Source of the DNA: Pontiellaceae bacterium
Lineage (GTDB): Bacteria; Verrucomicrobiota; Kiritimatiellia; Kiritimatiellales; Tichowtungiaceae
Assembly: GCA_029934215.1 (NCBI GenBank)
Contig: JAOZMR010000181.1
Location: 1-5,895 of the forward strand
Direction: 5' to 3'
DNA: 5,895 nt
Part shown: piece after piece, positions 1-5,230 of the stretch
Layout of the letters: each line of letters opens with the position of its first letter
Numbering within the stretch: position 1 is the stretch's first letter
Position numbers and translations under genes: made by a program
The notes under the pieces: model-generated
What the model was told of the DNA's origin: nothing
Database searches by the model: none
What the model saw: the letters and a program-made list of their open reading frames with translations, nothing else

Positions 1-90
1 ACTTCGGAGAGGGAGTTCTGACCACTTATCTTCACTAATCTGCCGGCGACGCAATAGCTGCCGGATTTGTATTGTTTTTGTTGTATAAGC
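1..90. repeat. ~90-bp dispersed direct repeat, copy 1
   Basis: Positions 1-90 match 5231-5320 in the same orientation with two substitutions (g42 versus a; t67 versus a) and one extra g in the second copy. The match ends at 'ttgtataagc' in both. This copy begins at the window edge, so its true left limit is unknown. In copy 2 the match to the word 'agaggaacttcggag' extends further left. The core contains an inverted pair ccggc/gccgg. On the minus strand this copy is an open frame, while copy 2 carries a frameshift and a stop in the same frame. Confidence 0.85.
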
Positions 91-352
91 ATCTGGGTAA
101 TCCCCTGATGGAAAAATAAAGGTATAGAGTTTTTCGATTAGATAAACTCCCGCTGTTGTTAACAAAAGAAAACACCTTTCCGCCGCCCATTGGCGAAGCG
201 GTAAAATCAGTGAAACATTAGTGGTCTGAAATCCTCCTTTTCATTCGCGGCTCAATCTTCATCTTTGTTCGCCGTGGAATCGGTGCAGAAGAATCTTCAC
301 CACCCGCTACGCTAGAGGAACTTCGGAGGGGGTCAGAGAGGGAGGAAGAATT

Positions 353-427
353 TTAGCCACGAGAGAACGCAAAGAACAAAAGGGTTCAGCCAGTCTTTTT
401 GTGTTCTCTGCGTTCCTTTGCGGTTAA
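353..427. repeat. Long imperfect inverted repeat (REP/MITE-like hairpin)
   Basis: The left arm 353-382 pairs with the right arm 398-427 across 30 positions: 22 Watson-Crick pairs, 4 G-T wobbles when read on the plus strand, and 4 mismatches, with a 15-nt loop (383-397). The left arm carries 'ttagcc', 'cgcaaagaac'; the right arm is its complement. The left-arm sequence recurs at 5094-5127 without the partner arm. It lies ~100 bp past the stop of the 931-codon gene, so it could stabilise that mRNA's 3' end, but no T run follows it on the minus strand and I do not call it a terminator. Confidence 0.6.
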
Positions 428-449
428 TAAATCTACAGATGTTTTCCCC

Positions 450-468
450 GGTTCCAACCATTGGAACC
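450..468 (+). terminator. Perfect 8-bp palindrome followed by T run (plus-strand terminator-like)
   Basis: ggttccaa (450-457) and ttggaacc (461-468) form a perfect 8-bp stem with a 3-nt loop, followed by five T at 469-473 on the plus strand. That is terminator-like for transcripts running toward the 3' end of the minus-strand gene. On the minus strand the hairpin is followed by GGGGAAAA, so it should not end that gene's transcript by a T run. The same palindrome occurs inside the coding repeats of the neighbouring gene, so it may instead be a dispersed palindromic repeat. Confidence 0.35.
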
Positions 469-477
469 TTTTTCTCC

Positions 478-496
478 CAATCGGCAATCGGCAATC
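478..496. repeat. Short 7-bp tandem repeat
   Basis: The unit 'aatcggc' is repeated head to tail (479-485, 486-492, then aatc), a period-7 tract of 19 nt, about 2.7 copies. It lies between the palindrome at 450-468 and the stop codon of the minus-strand gene. Function unknown. Confidence 0.6.
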
Positions 497-532
497 TACA
501 TTCGGAAATGCCCACTCTCTCCCGCGCCTTCT

Positions 533-3322
533 TTACAAATTCCCAGAGTCACCGCTGACCCGTATGCGATAGAAGCGTTTTTCTCCAGCACCAAAATCGT
601 ACTCCGAAATCACCGCGTCGCGGCCAGGCTTCACCAAACCCAACGGACTCCACGTTCCGCCTAGATCTTCCGTGTACTCAATCTGATAAAACCGACCGCT
701 TACCCCAAAGAATGAAAGCTCATTAGCAAAACTCTCAAAAGCAAGATTCACCGCCAAAACACTCACGCTATTGGTTGGCGATGTGCCCGCAACCAACTCA
801 TCAGGATCATCCGACCCGTCGCCATCGCTGTCCTTCTTGCGTGGATCAGTTCCGAGCGTAGCCTCAGTTGTGTTGAGCAAACCATCAGCATCGGCATCAT
901 CAGAGAACGAGGCAGTTACAGAAACTGGGCGCACCATCGGAACAATAATGCTCTCCTGCGAATGGTCGCCGGACGCATCACCGCTCCAGCCCATAAAGAG
1001 CCAGCCGTCGGACGCAGTCGCCTGCATCTGCACATTCGAACCCGCACGCTGCCAGCCGCTTTCTGGATCAATCGACCCAGAACCCGATGGAGAAACCTCC
1101 ATCCAATAATTCGTATCCCAGTTCCACAGAACCGAAGAGGTCAAACTCGTTAGCGTAATCCCTCCCGCATTCGGAGTTCCGCCATCAGACGGCACCGACC
1201 CAGACCCGCTCCACCCAGCCGACACCCAATTCGTCAGCCCAGACATCACCGAAGACTCCACCGAGCAAGCCACATTCGCCCGCCACGCATACGCACTTGT
1301 TCCAATGCTTGGAACCGGCGATCCATGCTCCGACGAAACCGTTAGCAAATAGTCGCGCGTATCCACCGGAACATCCGACCCCGTCACCGCAAACGCCGAC
1401 GAACTCGCCCGCTGAACCGTGCGAAAACCGATCACCGACGAAGCACTCGCCGGATCAGAAAAACTCACCGCCGCGCACCGCGCATCCGGCGCCCGACCCT
1501 GCCAATGACCGCCGCACAGCACGCGATTTGCGCCAGACGAATCATTGCTCCACTCCCGCACATTGCCCGCCATCGCATACAAACCATATCCATTCGCTGT
1601 ACCGCTAGATTCCGGCGCAGTCCCCGCACCATAAACCGGATGCAGCCCCCGCGTCGCACTCACATCATACGCATGCGAAGCCGAACTAATATAATTTGCA
1701 TTAGAATGAGTAATCTCATCGCCCCACGGGAACCGCTTCCCGCTCAACCCGCCGCGAGCGGCATACTGCCACTCTTCCGCCGTCGGAAGGCGATAGCCGT
1801 TTGCGTTGAAATCACAGCTCCAATCATCCGTTTTATAGCAAAGATCAAATCCATCCATCTCACTACGCGCATTGCACCACATCACCGCATCCACCCAACG
1901 GATCGAATGCACCGGATGATTCGAAGCCGACCCGCCGCCAGCATTCGCAAAAACATATCCATTCGTAACCGCCCACTCAACAACTACGTCCCACAGCCCC
2001 TTTGAAACTTCCCCAGAATCCATAAATAAAGTATCGGAAACAGTCAAAGAATATACGCCATAATCCGGATCGTCCCCAGCATTTAGACCCTCTGGAATCC
2101 GAACACGACTCATTATCGCATCCACTCCAACGCCCTGCGCATCCTCGCCCAAAACCACGAACGACAGCGAATCCATATTCCCATCCCAATCCGCGCCCGC
2201 ATCCCAAACAAAACGCTTACCCGCACCCGTCGAAACATCAGCACCGATGTCGCCAGAAACCGACCAAGCCCCGACGGTTCCATCATCCAGCAACAACGAA
2301 ACCGCCACACGATTCGTCTCCGTGCTATGCACATCGTACGAAATATCCACAAGCTTCGTTCCCGCCCGCTGAGCCGCAGAAACATTTTTTACCCAAAGAT
2401 CGTTTATCCAATAATAATCCGACCAGTTCCAAACAATGGAAGAACTCACATTTGTTAAAACAATCGTGCCTGTACTGAAAGTCTCACCTTTTGACGGAAC
2501 ACTCCCGCTTCCAGTCCACCCCAAGCACGTCCAATTCGTAAAAGCTTCGGTAGCCACACGGTTTATCAAACAAGTAACTGTCGACTTCCATGCATATGCA
2601 TTTATTCCAAGGGTTGGAACCGGCGTTCCGTGGTCCGATGAAACACTCAATAAATAATCTCTGGAATCCGACAACGCACCAACGGCATCCGAAAGATTCG
2701 TTTCAGTTCCGTGCCGAACCGTATAAGTGAGCAATGCGACATTGTGATTCCAGTCCGAGCCCATATCCCAAACAATGCTCTTTCCGGCTCCTGGAGCAAC
2801 GCCTGCACCCACATCGCCGCTAACACTAATGCTCGTTACATTCGTGCTTCCATTTTGAATCGAAAGACTAATTGGCGACTTGTTCGTCACATCGCTGACA
2901 ATATCATAAGAAACATCAATAAGCTTCGTTCCTTCGCGCTGAGACACAGTCAAATTAGTGATCGCAAAAGAAATATCCCACTCCCAAGAAATCGCAGAAT
3001 CTGTATTGGTTAAAATGATCTCACCTGTTGTGTATGTCGCCCCCAACAAAGGAACAGCCCCCGAACCCGACCAACCAGAGCACTGCCACAAAGCTCCATC
3101 ATCACTCACTACAAAATCAACAGAGCAAGTGACCGCCGATCTCCAAGCATACGTATTCGTTCCAATGGTTGGAACCGGAGAACCATGGTTAGAGAAAACC
3201 GTCAACGTATAGTCACGAGAATCCAGAAAAACACCACTCATTAAAGCGGAATTCACCTCTGAAAACAGTCCCACAGCAGACACTAGCCAAACATACCCAA
3301 TCATCCATTTTTTCTTATTCAT
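533..3322 (-). CDS. Large secreted modular protein with a central FGE-sulfatase (SUMF1-like) domain
   Basis: I do not recognise a named gene. Residue numbers count from the upstream ATG at 3328 (931 aa). I prefer the ATG at 3322 (residue 3), because AAGGA at 3335-3331 lies 8 nt from it but only 2 nt from the upstream ATG. Order: signal peptide (KKK then a hydrophobic stretch, about 3-29); module A1 36-118; module B1 122-206; A2 221-302; B2 ~307-394; FGE-sulfatase domain ~405-640, with NGYRLPTAEEWQYAARGG, FPWGDE and GLYAMAGNVREW; A3 656-737; divergent InlB-like repeat ~741-809 (GWSG near 780); D-rich thrombospondin-3-like repeat 811-850; C-terminal domain ~853-924. The FGE end reads LCGGHW...RCAA...GFR and lacks both formylglycine-forming cysteines, so enzyme activity is unlikely; a carbohydrate- or protein-binding surface role is inferred. 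The terminal domain resembles those on exported Verrucomicrobiota/Kiritimatiellota proteins. It follows its paralogue by 153 nt and has its own candidate promoter. Confidence 0.93.
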   Translation of the reverse strand: MNKKKWMIGYVWLVSAVGLFSEVNSALMSGVFLDSRDYTLTVFSNHGSPVPTIGTNTYAWRSAVTCSVDFVVSDDGALWQCSGWSGSGAVPLLGATYTTGEIILTNTDSAISWEWDISFAITNLTVSQREGTKLIDVSYDIVSDVTNKSPISLSIQNGSTNVTSISVSGDVGAGVAPGAGKSIVWDMGSDWNHNVALLTYTVRHGTETNLSDAVGALSDSRDYLLSVSSDHGTPVPTLGINAYAWKSTVTCLINRVATEAFTNWTCLGWTGSGSVPSKGETFSTGTIVLTNVSSSIVWNWSDYYWINDLWVKNVSAAQRAGTKLVDISYDVHSTETNRVAVSLLLDDGTVGAWSVSGDIGADVSTGAGKRFVWDAGADWDGNMDSLSFVVLGEDAQGVGVDAIMSRVRIPEGLNAGDDPDYGVYSLTVSDTLFMDSGEVSKGLWDVVVEWAVTNGYVFANAGGGSASNHPVHSIRWVDAVMWCNARSEMDGFDLCYKTDDWSCDFNANGYRLPTAEEWQYAARGGLSGKRFPWGDEITHSNANYISSASHAYDVSATRGLHPVYGAGTAPESSGTANGYGLYAMAGNVREWSNDSSGANRVLCGGHWQGRAPDARCAAVSFSDPASASSVIGFRTVQRASSSAFAVTGSDVPVDTRDYLLTVSSEHGSPVPSIGTSAYAWRANVACSVESSVMSGLTNWVSAGWSGSGSVPSDGGTPNAGGITLTSLTSSVLWNWDTNYWMEVSPSGSGSIDPESGWQRAGSNVQMQATASDGWLFMGWSGDASGDHSQESIIVPMVRPVSVTASFSDDADADGLLNTTEATLGTDPRKKDSDGDGSDDPDELVAGTSPTNSVSVLAVNLAFESFANELSFFGVSGRFYQIEYTEDLGGTWSPLGLVKPGRDAVISEYDFGAGEKRFYRIRVSGDSGNL
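1118..1363 (-). repeat. Coding repeat module A, copy 3
   Basis: Encodes residues 656-737 (upstream-ATG numbering): TRDYLLTVSSEHGSPVPSIG, then AYAWRANVACSV, a GWSGSGSVPSDGG core and a closing LWNWD. It aligns along its length with copies 1 and 2. This copy lies after the FGE domain, whereas the other two precede it. It runs directly into the divergent InlB-like repeat. The module looks like an InlB/Listeria-Bacteroides type beta repeat (GW-rich, threonine-rich), but I cannot name it. Confidence 0.8.
1409..2116 (-). other. FGE-sulfatase (SUMF1-type) domain of the large gene
   Basis: Encodes residues ~405-640. Seen: an N-terminal strand region ending in DYGVYSLTV; the pattern VHSIRWVDAVMWCNARSEM (family usual: PV..VSW.DA..YC.W); NGYRLPTAEEWQYAARGG; FPWGDEITHSNANY; YGLYAMAGNVREW; and the closing GGHW...RCAA...IGFR. 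These match the C-type-lectin-like FGE-sulfatase fold. Human FGE uses Cys336 and Cys341, just after the GGS motif; here the corresponding stretch is QGRAPDA, with no cysteine. The usual R before GG is also Cys604 here. Confidence 0.85.
2147..2410 (-). repeat. Coding repeat module B, copy 2
   Basis: Encodes residues ~307-394: V..AQRAGTKLVDISYDVHST, then VAVSLLLDDG, SVSGDIGADVSTGAGKRFVWDAGADWDG. It matches copy 1 in the same protein and the N-terminal domain of the neighbouring 389-aa protein. It sits directly before the FGE domain in both proteins, so B and FGE look like a co-inherited pair. The fold is probably a beta sandwich (alternating strands, no cysteine pair), which is an inference. 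Confidence 0.8.
2423..2668 (-). repeat. Coding repeat module A, copy 2
   Basis: Encodes residues 221-302: SRDYLLSVSSDHGTPVPTLG, AYAWKSTVTC, WTCLGWTGSGSVPSKG, closing IVWNWSD. Same order of motifs as copies 1 and 3. Its DNA repeats the near-palindrome ttccaa...ttggaa at 2604-2623, changed by one base from the perfect version in copy 1. Confidence 0.8.
2711..2965 (-). repeat. Coding repeat module B, copy 1
   Basis: Encodes residues 122-206: AITNLTVSQREGTKLIDVSYD, ISLSIQNGST, SVSGDVGAGVAPGAGKSIVW, DMGSDWNHN. It is closest in wording to the N-terminal module of the 389-aa paralogue (NLMVVQREGTKLVNISYDV). Here it is followed by another A module rather than by an FGE domain. Confidence 0.8.
2975..3223 (-). 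repeat. Coding repeat module A, copy 1
   Basis: Encodes residues 36-118, just after the signal peptide: DSRDYTLTVFSNHGSPVPTI, AYAW-like TYAWRSAVTC, WQCSGWSGSGAVPLLG, closing ISWEWD. Most similar to copies 2 and 3 in the DYxLxV...HGxPVPxxG, AW and GWxGSG positions, which are probably structural. Its VPTIGT codons contain a perfect palindrome also found between genes. Confidence 0.8.
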
Positions 3323-3330
3323 CTTCATTT

Positions 3331-3335
3331 TCCTT
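3331..3335 (-). promoter_or_regulatory. Ribosome binding site deciding the start of the large gene
   Basis: AAGGA on the minus strand is 8 nt upstream of the ATG at 3322 and 2 nt upstream of the ATG at 3328. The spacing favours 3322 (protein beginning MNKKKW) over 3328 (MKMNKKKW). Confidence 0.6.
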
Positions 3336-3394
3336 CATTTCAACACATAACCCAGGACTGCACTGCATCCCGAAAGCCTTCACTGTTGTTTTGA

Positions 3395-3422
3395 ATCATA
3401 TTTATTTGAGCAATTCGATCAA
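3395..3422 (-). promoter_or_regulatory. Sigma70-type promoter candidate for the large gene
   Basis: On the minus strand, TTGATC (3422-3417, 4/6 to TTGACA) and TATGAT (3400-3395, 5/6 to TATAAT) are separated by 16 nt. Transcription would begin near 3388 and leave a ~65-nt leader before the ATG at 3322. The -35 overlaps a gatc-aa-gatc inverted pair (3417-3426). This implies the larger gene can be transcribed independently of its upstream paralogue. Sigma factor preferences of this lineage are assumed, not shown. Confidence 0.45.
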
Positions 3423-3475
3423 GATCCACCGAAACCATCTCGATTTATTTTTGCATTTTTAAAGACGCATAAAAC

Positions 3476-4645
3476 TTAACGGGAGATTATGCGGAAGCCG
3501 CAGTTCCTGTTTGCGTAGGTTCTTTCAGTACCATGATAAAAGTACCGTTCAGCACAACGTAAACCTCGAGCAACGTTAGCCCAATCCCCTCCAAGCCCCA
3601 GACTATTACACCACTCCCACACATTCCCCGCCATGTCATACAACCCATATCCATTCGGGGCAAATGCTCCGCATGGATTCGTATACGGATATTCTCCGTC
3701 ATTATAATCTGGATGATGTTCTCGCGTTGAACTGGTATCATAGCTGTAACGACTAGAACTTCTATAGTTTGCATGATCATGCGTAATCTCGTCGCCCCAA
3801 GGAAATCGTTTTCCTTTTAATCCGCCGCGTGCCGCATACTGCCATTCATCGCCCGTTGCCAAACGATACCCGTTTGCGCTGAAATCAACGCTCCAATCAC
3901 TCAGATTGTAACAAGATGTTTTTCCCTCCATTTCGGATCGATAATTGCAATAAACCGCTGCTCCATACCACGTTACCATAACACACGGATAACCGATGCC
4001 TTTTGTCGCTTTGATTCCAAAAATAGATCCATCCCATGTGATGCGGCAGCCTGAAGGAGAAAACTCATCCTCTGGGAAACCCCATTCATCACCAAAAATA
4101 AGAAGCTCTTGCACATCACCCTGCGCATTCTTCGCGTTGTAAATACTCATCGTAAGCTTACCGTTATCGTACGCCCATTGCATCACGCGAACCATTTCAT
4201 CATTGGTAACTTCATATTTAGACATATAAAATGGTTCCACCGTCAGGGAATAATTTCCAAAGTCTGGATCAGTTCCTGCGTTGGTGCCGCCGGGAATCAG
4301 CACCATATCTTCTGGCGGAGCTACTCCTGCGACCTTAAACTCCATATTTGAAGAGACGCTTCCGTTCCAATCCGCCGCCATATTCCAAACTATGTTTTTA
4401 CCAGAGCCAACAGCAACGCCTGCAAAAACATCGCCAGTCACGCTTGGACACGCCACCGCCGCCGTACCATCTTTGACCGAAAGTGAGATCCTCACATTAG
4501 AAGCTTCAGTGCTAGATACATCATACGAGATATTCACCAACTTCGTTCCCTCGCGCTGCACCACCATTAAATTTGACACCGTAACCTCTGCCAAAGATGA
4601 CATAAAGCACAGCCCTGTAATTCCCATCAAAATCAATTTTTTCAT
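3476..4645 (-). CDS. Secreted FGE-sulfatase (SUMF1-like) domain protein, 389 aa
   Basis: No named gene recognised; databases usually label such proteins formylglycine-generating enzyme family. The ATG at 4645 is chosen because AGGAG (4658-4654) is 8 nt upstream and the protein then begins with a clear signal peptide (MKKLILMGITGLCFMSSLA, cleavage likely after residue 19). The frame is open 35 codons further upstream, but that part overlaps a terminator and hairpin. Residues ~20-106 are module B, shared with the larger neighbour. Residues ~112-388 are the FGE domain: MVLIPGG, YMSKYEVTNDE, VMVTWYGAAVYCNYRSEM, NGYRLATGDEWQYAARGG, FPWGDEITHDHANY, NGYGLYDMAGNVWEWCN, closing GGDW...RCAER...CGFR. 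Human FGE's catalytic cysteine pair is absent just after GGDW. The fold is a C-type-lectin variant, so ligand binding is as likely as catalysis. The last ~35 residues look like a variable surface. It may be controlled by the leader just upstream. Confidence 0.93.
   Translation of the reverse strand: MKKLILMGITGLCFMSSLAEVTVSNLMVVQREGTKLVNISYDVSSTEASNVRISLSVKDGTAAVACPSVTGDVFAGVAVGSGKNIVWNMAADWNGSVSSNMEFKVAGVAPPEDMVLIPGGTNAGTDPDFGNYSLTVEPFYMSKYEVTNDEMVRVMQWAYDNGKLTMSIYNAKNAQGDVQELLIFGDEWGFPEDEFSPSGCRITWDGSIFGIKATKGIGYPCVMVTWYGAAVYCNYRSEMEGKTSCYNLSDWSVDFSANGYRLATGDEWQYAARGGLKGKRFPWGDEITHDHANYRSSSRYSYDTSSTREHHPDYNDGEYPYTNPCGAFAPNGYGLYDMAGNVWEWCNSLGLGGDWANVARGLRCAERYFYHGTERTYANRNCGFRIISR
4328..4588 (-). 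repeat. Coding module B in the 389-aa gene
   Basis: Encodes residues 20-106: EVTVSNLMVVQREGTKLVNI, SYDVSSTE, VRISLSVKDG, SVTGDVFAGVAVGSGKNIVW, NMAADWNG. It is homologous to the two B copies in the larger gene; GTKLV.ISYDV, GD..AGV..G.GK..VW and DW.G positions are kept. It forms the whole region between signal peptide and FGE domain. Confidence 0.85.
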
Positions 4646-4653
4646 TTTGCATA

Positions 4654-4658
4654 CTCCT
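4654..4658 (-). promoter_or_regulatory. Ribosome binding site of the 389-aa gene
   Basis: AGGAG on the minus strand, 8 nt before the ATG at 4645. It fixes the start and rules out the longer open frame beginning at 4750. It lies 25 nt downstream of the T run of the leader terminator. Confidence 0.75.
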
Positions 4659-4670
4659 AATTTACGTTCA

Positions 4671-4702
4671 GGAGTCCGGGCACAAAAAAAGACGCGGACT
4701 CC
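4671..4702 (-). promoter_or_regulatory. Alternative hairpin competing with the leader terminator
   Basis: ggagtccg (4671-4678) and cggactcc (4695-4702) are perfect 8-bp complements with a 16-nt loop that contains the T run. The 4695-4702 arm overlaps the loop and the 3' arm (4691-4698) of the terminator. The two hairpins therefore cannot both form, as expected of an antiterminator, or of a second fold formed after readthrough. Confidence 0.45.
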
Positions 4703-4713
4703 AAATCCACGTC
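4684..4713 (-). terminator. Intrinsic terminator/attenuator in the leader of the 389-aa gene
   Basis: On the minus strand the 5' arm GACGTGGA (4713-4706) pairs with TCCGCGTC (4698-4691). This gives 8 bp, one of them G-U, with a 7-nt loop, followed immediately by seven T (4690-4684). It is 38 nt before the ATG at 4645. It is oriented to stop transcription entering the gene, so it is either an attenuator or the end of a separate small RNA. Confidence 0.7.
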
Positions 4714-4830
4714 TCCAACAAGGCATCGACAAACGCCACTCACGAAACATGAACGGGGAGCCGCGCCACCTAGGCGCGTCTTCGTTCAGTTCGTTTCGTG
4801 ATAAAATTTGTCGATTTTTGTTGGAAACGT
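4709..4830 (-). ncRNA. Candidate structured leader RNA: ~122-nt extended hairpin
   Basis: Nested complementary blocks fold nearly the whole segment. P1: 4709-4712 with 4827-4830, and 4714-4721 with 4818-4825, with one mismatch between them. P2: 4725-4733 with 4807-4815, 9 bp. P3: 4740-4748 with 4793-4801, 9 bp. P4: 4751-4755 with 4783-4787, 5 bp (4789-4792 is an alternative partner). P5: 4762-4767 with 4773-4778, 6 bp, with a 5-nt loop. That is 41 pairs, with internal loops of 3/2, 6/5 and 2/5 nt. A terminator follows directly on the minus strand and the 389-aa gene begins 63 nt beyond the hairpin. I do not recognise a known riboswitch or 6S RNA consensus. A folded mobile element or cruciform is the main alternative. 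Transcription and ligand are unknown. Confidence 0.5.
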
Positions 4831-4835
4831 ACTGC

Positions 4836-4845
4836 GCGTTAACGC
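4836..4845. promoter_or_regulatory. Perfect 10-bp palindrome, possible operator
   Basis: gcgttaacgc is a perfect palindrome lying between the candidate -10 (4851-4846) and the start of the structured leader. That is a usual place for a repressor site. There is no independent support. Confidence 0.25.
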
Positions 4846-4875
4846 ATTAAAATTTAATAAAAACTATTCGGTAAA
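4846..4875 (-). promoter_or_regulatory. Promoter candidate for the structured leader and the 389-aa gene
   Basis: On the minus strand, TTTACC (4875-4870, 4/6 to TTGACA) and TTTAAT (4851-4846, 5/6 to TATAAT) are 18 nt apart. The predicted start near 4839 falls just before the hairpin at 4830, so the whole hairpin and terminator would lie in the transcript. The region is AT-rich, so chance matches are easy. Confidence 0.35.
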
Positions 4876-5086
4876 AATTCCTTCATTAAAACCCGATGCC
4901 TATGCATCGAATCGCCACACACCTTAAACCAAACTCGGATCAAAGCCAGAAGTTTTTGGTTTTTTTCACCCAGATCATTTGGAGCGAGTTTTCAGACCGC
5001 CCTCCATCCCTCATACAAGACGCCCTTTTTTGGGTTTTTTCCTCGCAAATTAAAATGCGCCATCTCCGCAGAAACTTCCGAGCATT

Positions 5087-5127
5087 GGAAGAATTTTAGC
5101 CGCAAAAGAGCGCAAAGAACACAAAGG
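5087..5127. repeat. Dispersed 'TTTTAGCC...CGCAAAGAAC' repeat, copy 2
   Basis: Fifteen bases are identical to 344-358, and the following ~25 bases match with a few substitutions, including 'gcgcaaagaac'. Words of this kind ('agccgcaaag...cacaaagg') are common intergenic repeats in several PVC genomes, as I recall. Here only one arm is present; at 353-427 both arms form a hairpin. Confidence 0.6.
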
Positions 5128-5230
5128 AAACAAGAAAGTTTCTACAACCAGTGAATCGTTCCTTCGTCACTATTTTCGAATACAAAAATTATTTATCGCT
5201 CCGCTTTCAGCGTTAGAGGAAAAGAGAGGA

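Larger units (their letters stand above)
1..532. other. Intergenic mosaic of dispersed repeats, no confident gene
   Basis: No confident gene lies in this stretch. From left to right it holds: the first copy of a ~90-bp direct repeat (1-90); a GC-rich hairpin at 180-201 (4+4 bp, AA bulge, CATT loop); a word 'agaggaacttcggag' at 314-328 that recurs at 5225-5239; a 'ggaagaattttagcc' repeat at 344-358 shared with 5087-5101; a long imperfect hairpin (353-427); a short palindrome (450-468); and a 7-bp tandem repeat (478-496). The minus strand of 1-240 is open in one frame but has no ATG (treated under findings). The pieces recur elsewhere in this window in different orders, which suits degenerate mobile or REP-like sequence better than genes. 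Confidence 0.7.

Noticed and set aside
333..515. Minus-strand 60-codon frame downstream of the large gene
   Set aside because: It is made of the long hairpin, the palindrome and the 7-bp tandem repeat; there is no ribosome binding site or family resemblance.
1297..2005. Plus-strand open frames opposite the large gene
   Set aside because: They are antisense to a well-supported modular protein, rich in Arg/Pro/His from GC-rich codons, with no recognisable domain.
4646..4750. N-terminal extension of the 389-aa protein by 35 codons to an ATG at 4750
   Set aside because: It would translate the hairpin and terminator, lacks a ribosome binding site and buries the clear signal peptide. The start at 4645 has AGGAG at 8 nt.
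4709..4830. 6S RNA identification for the long leader hairpin
   Set aside because: The shape (one long stem with internal loops) is reminiscent, but it is shorter than typical 6S RNA, has no clear large central bubble, and sits directly in a gene leader.
4281..4850. Plus-strand 189-codon frame
   Set aside because: It is antisense to module B and the leader hairpin, and has no domain or credible start signal.
4926..4966. Possible plus-strand terminator (short stem before seven T)
   Set aside because: The stem is weak (about 5 bp with a wobble, or a longer one with a 2-nt bulge) and no plus-strand gene lies upstream to terminate.
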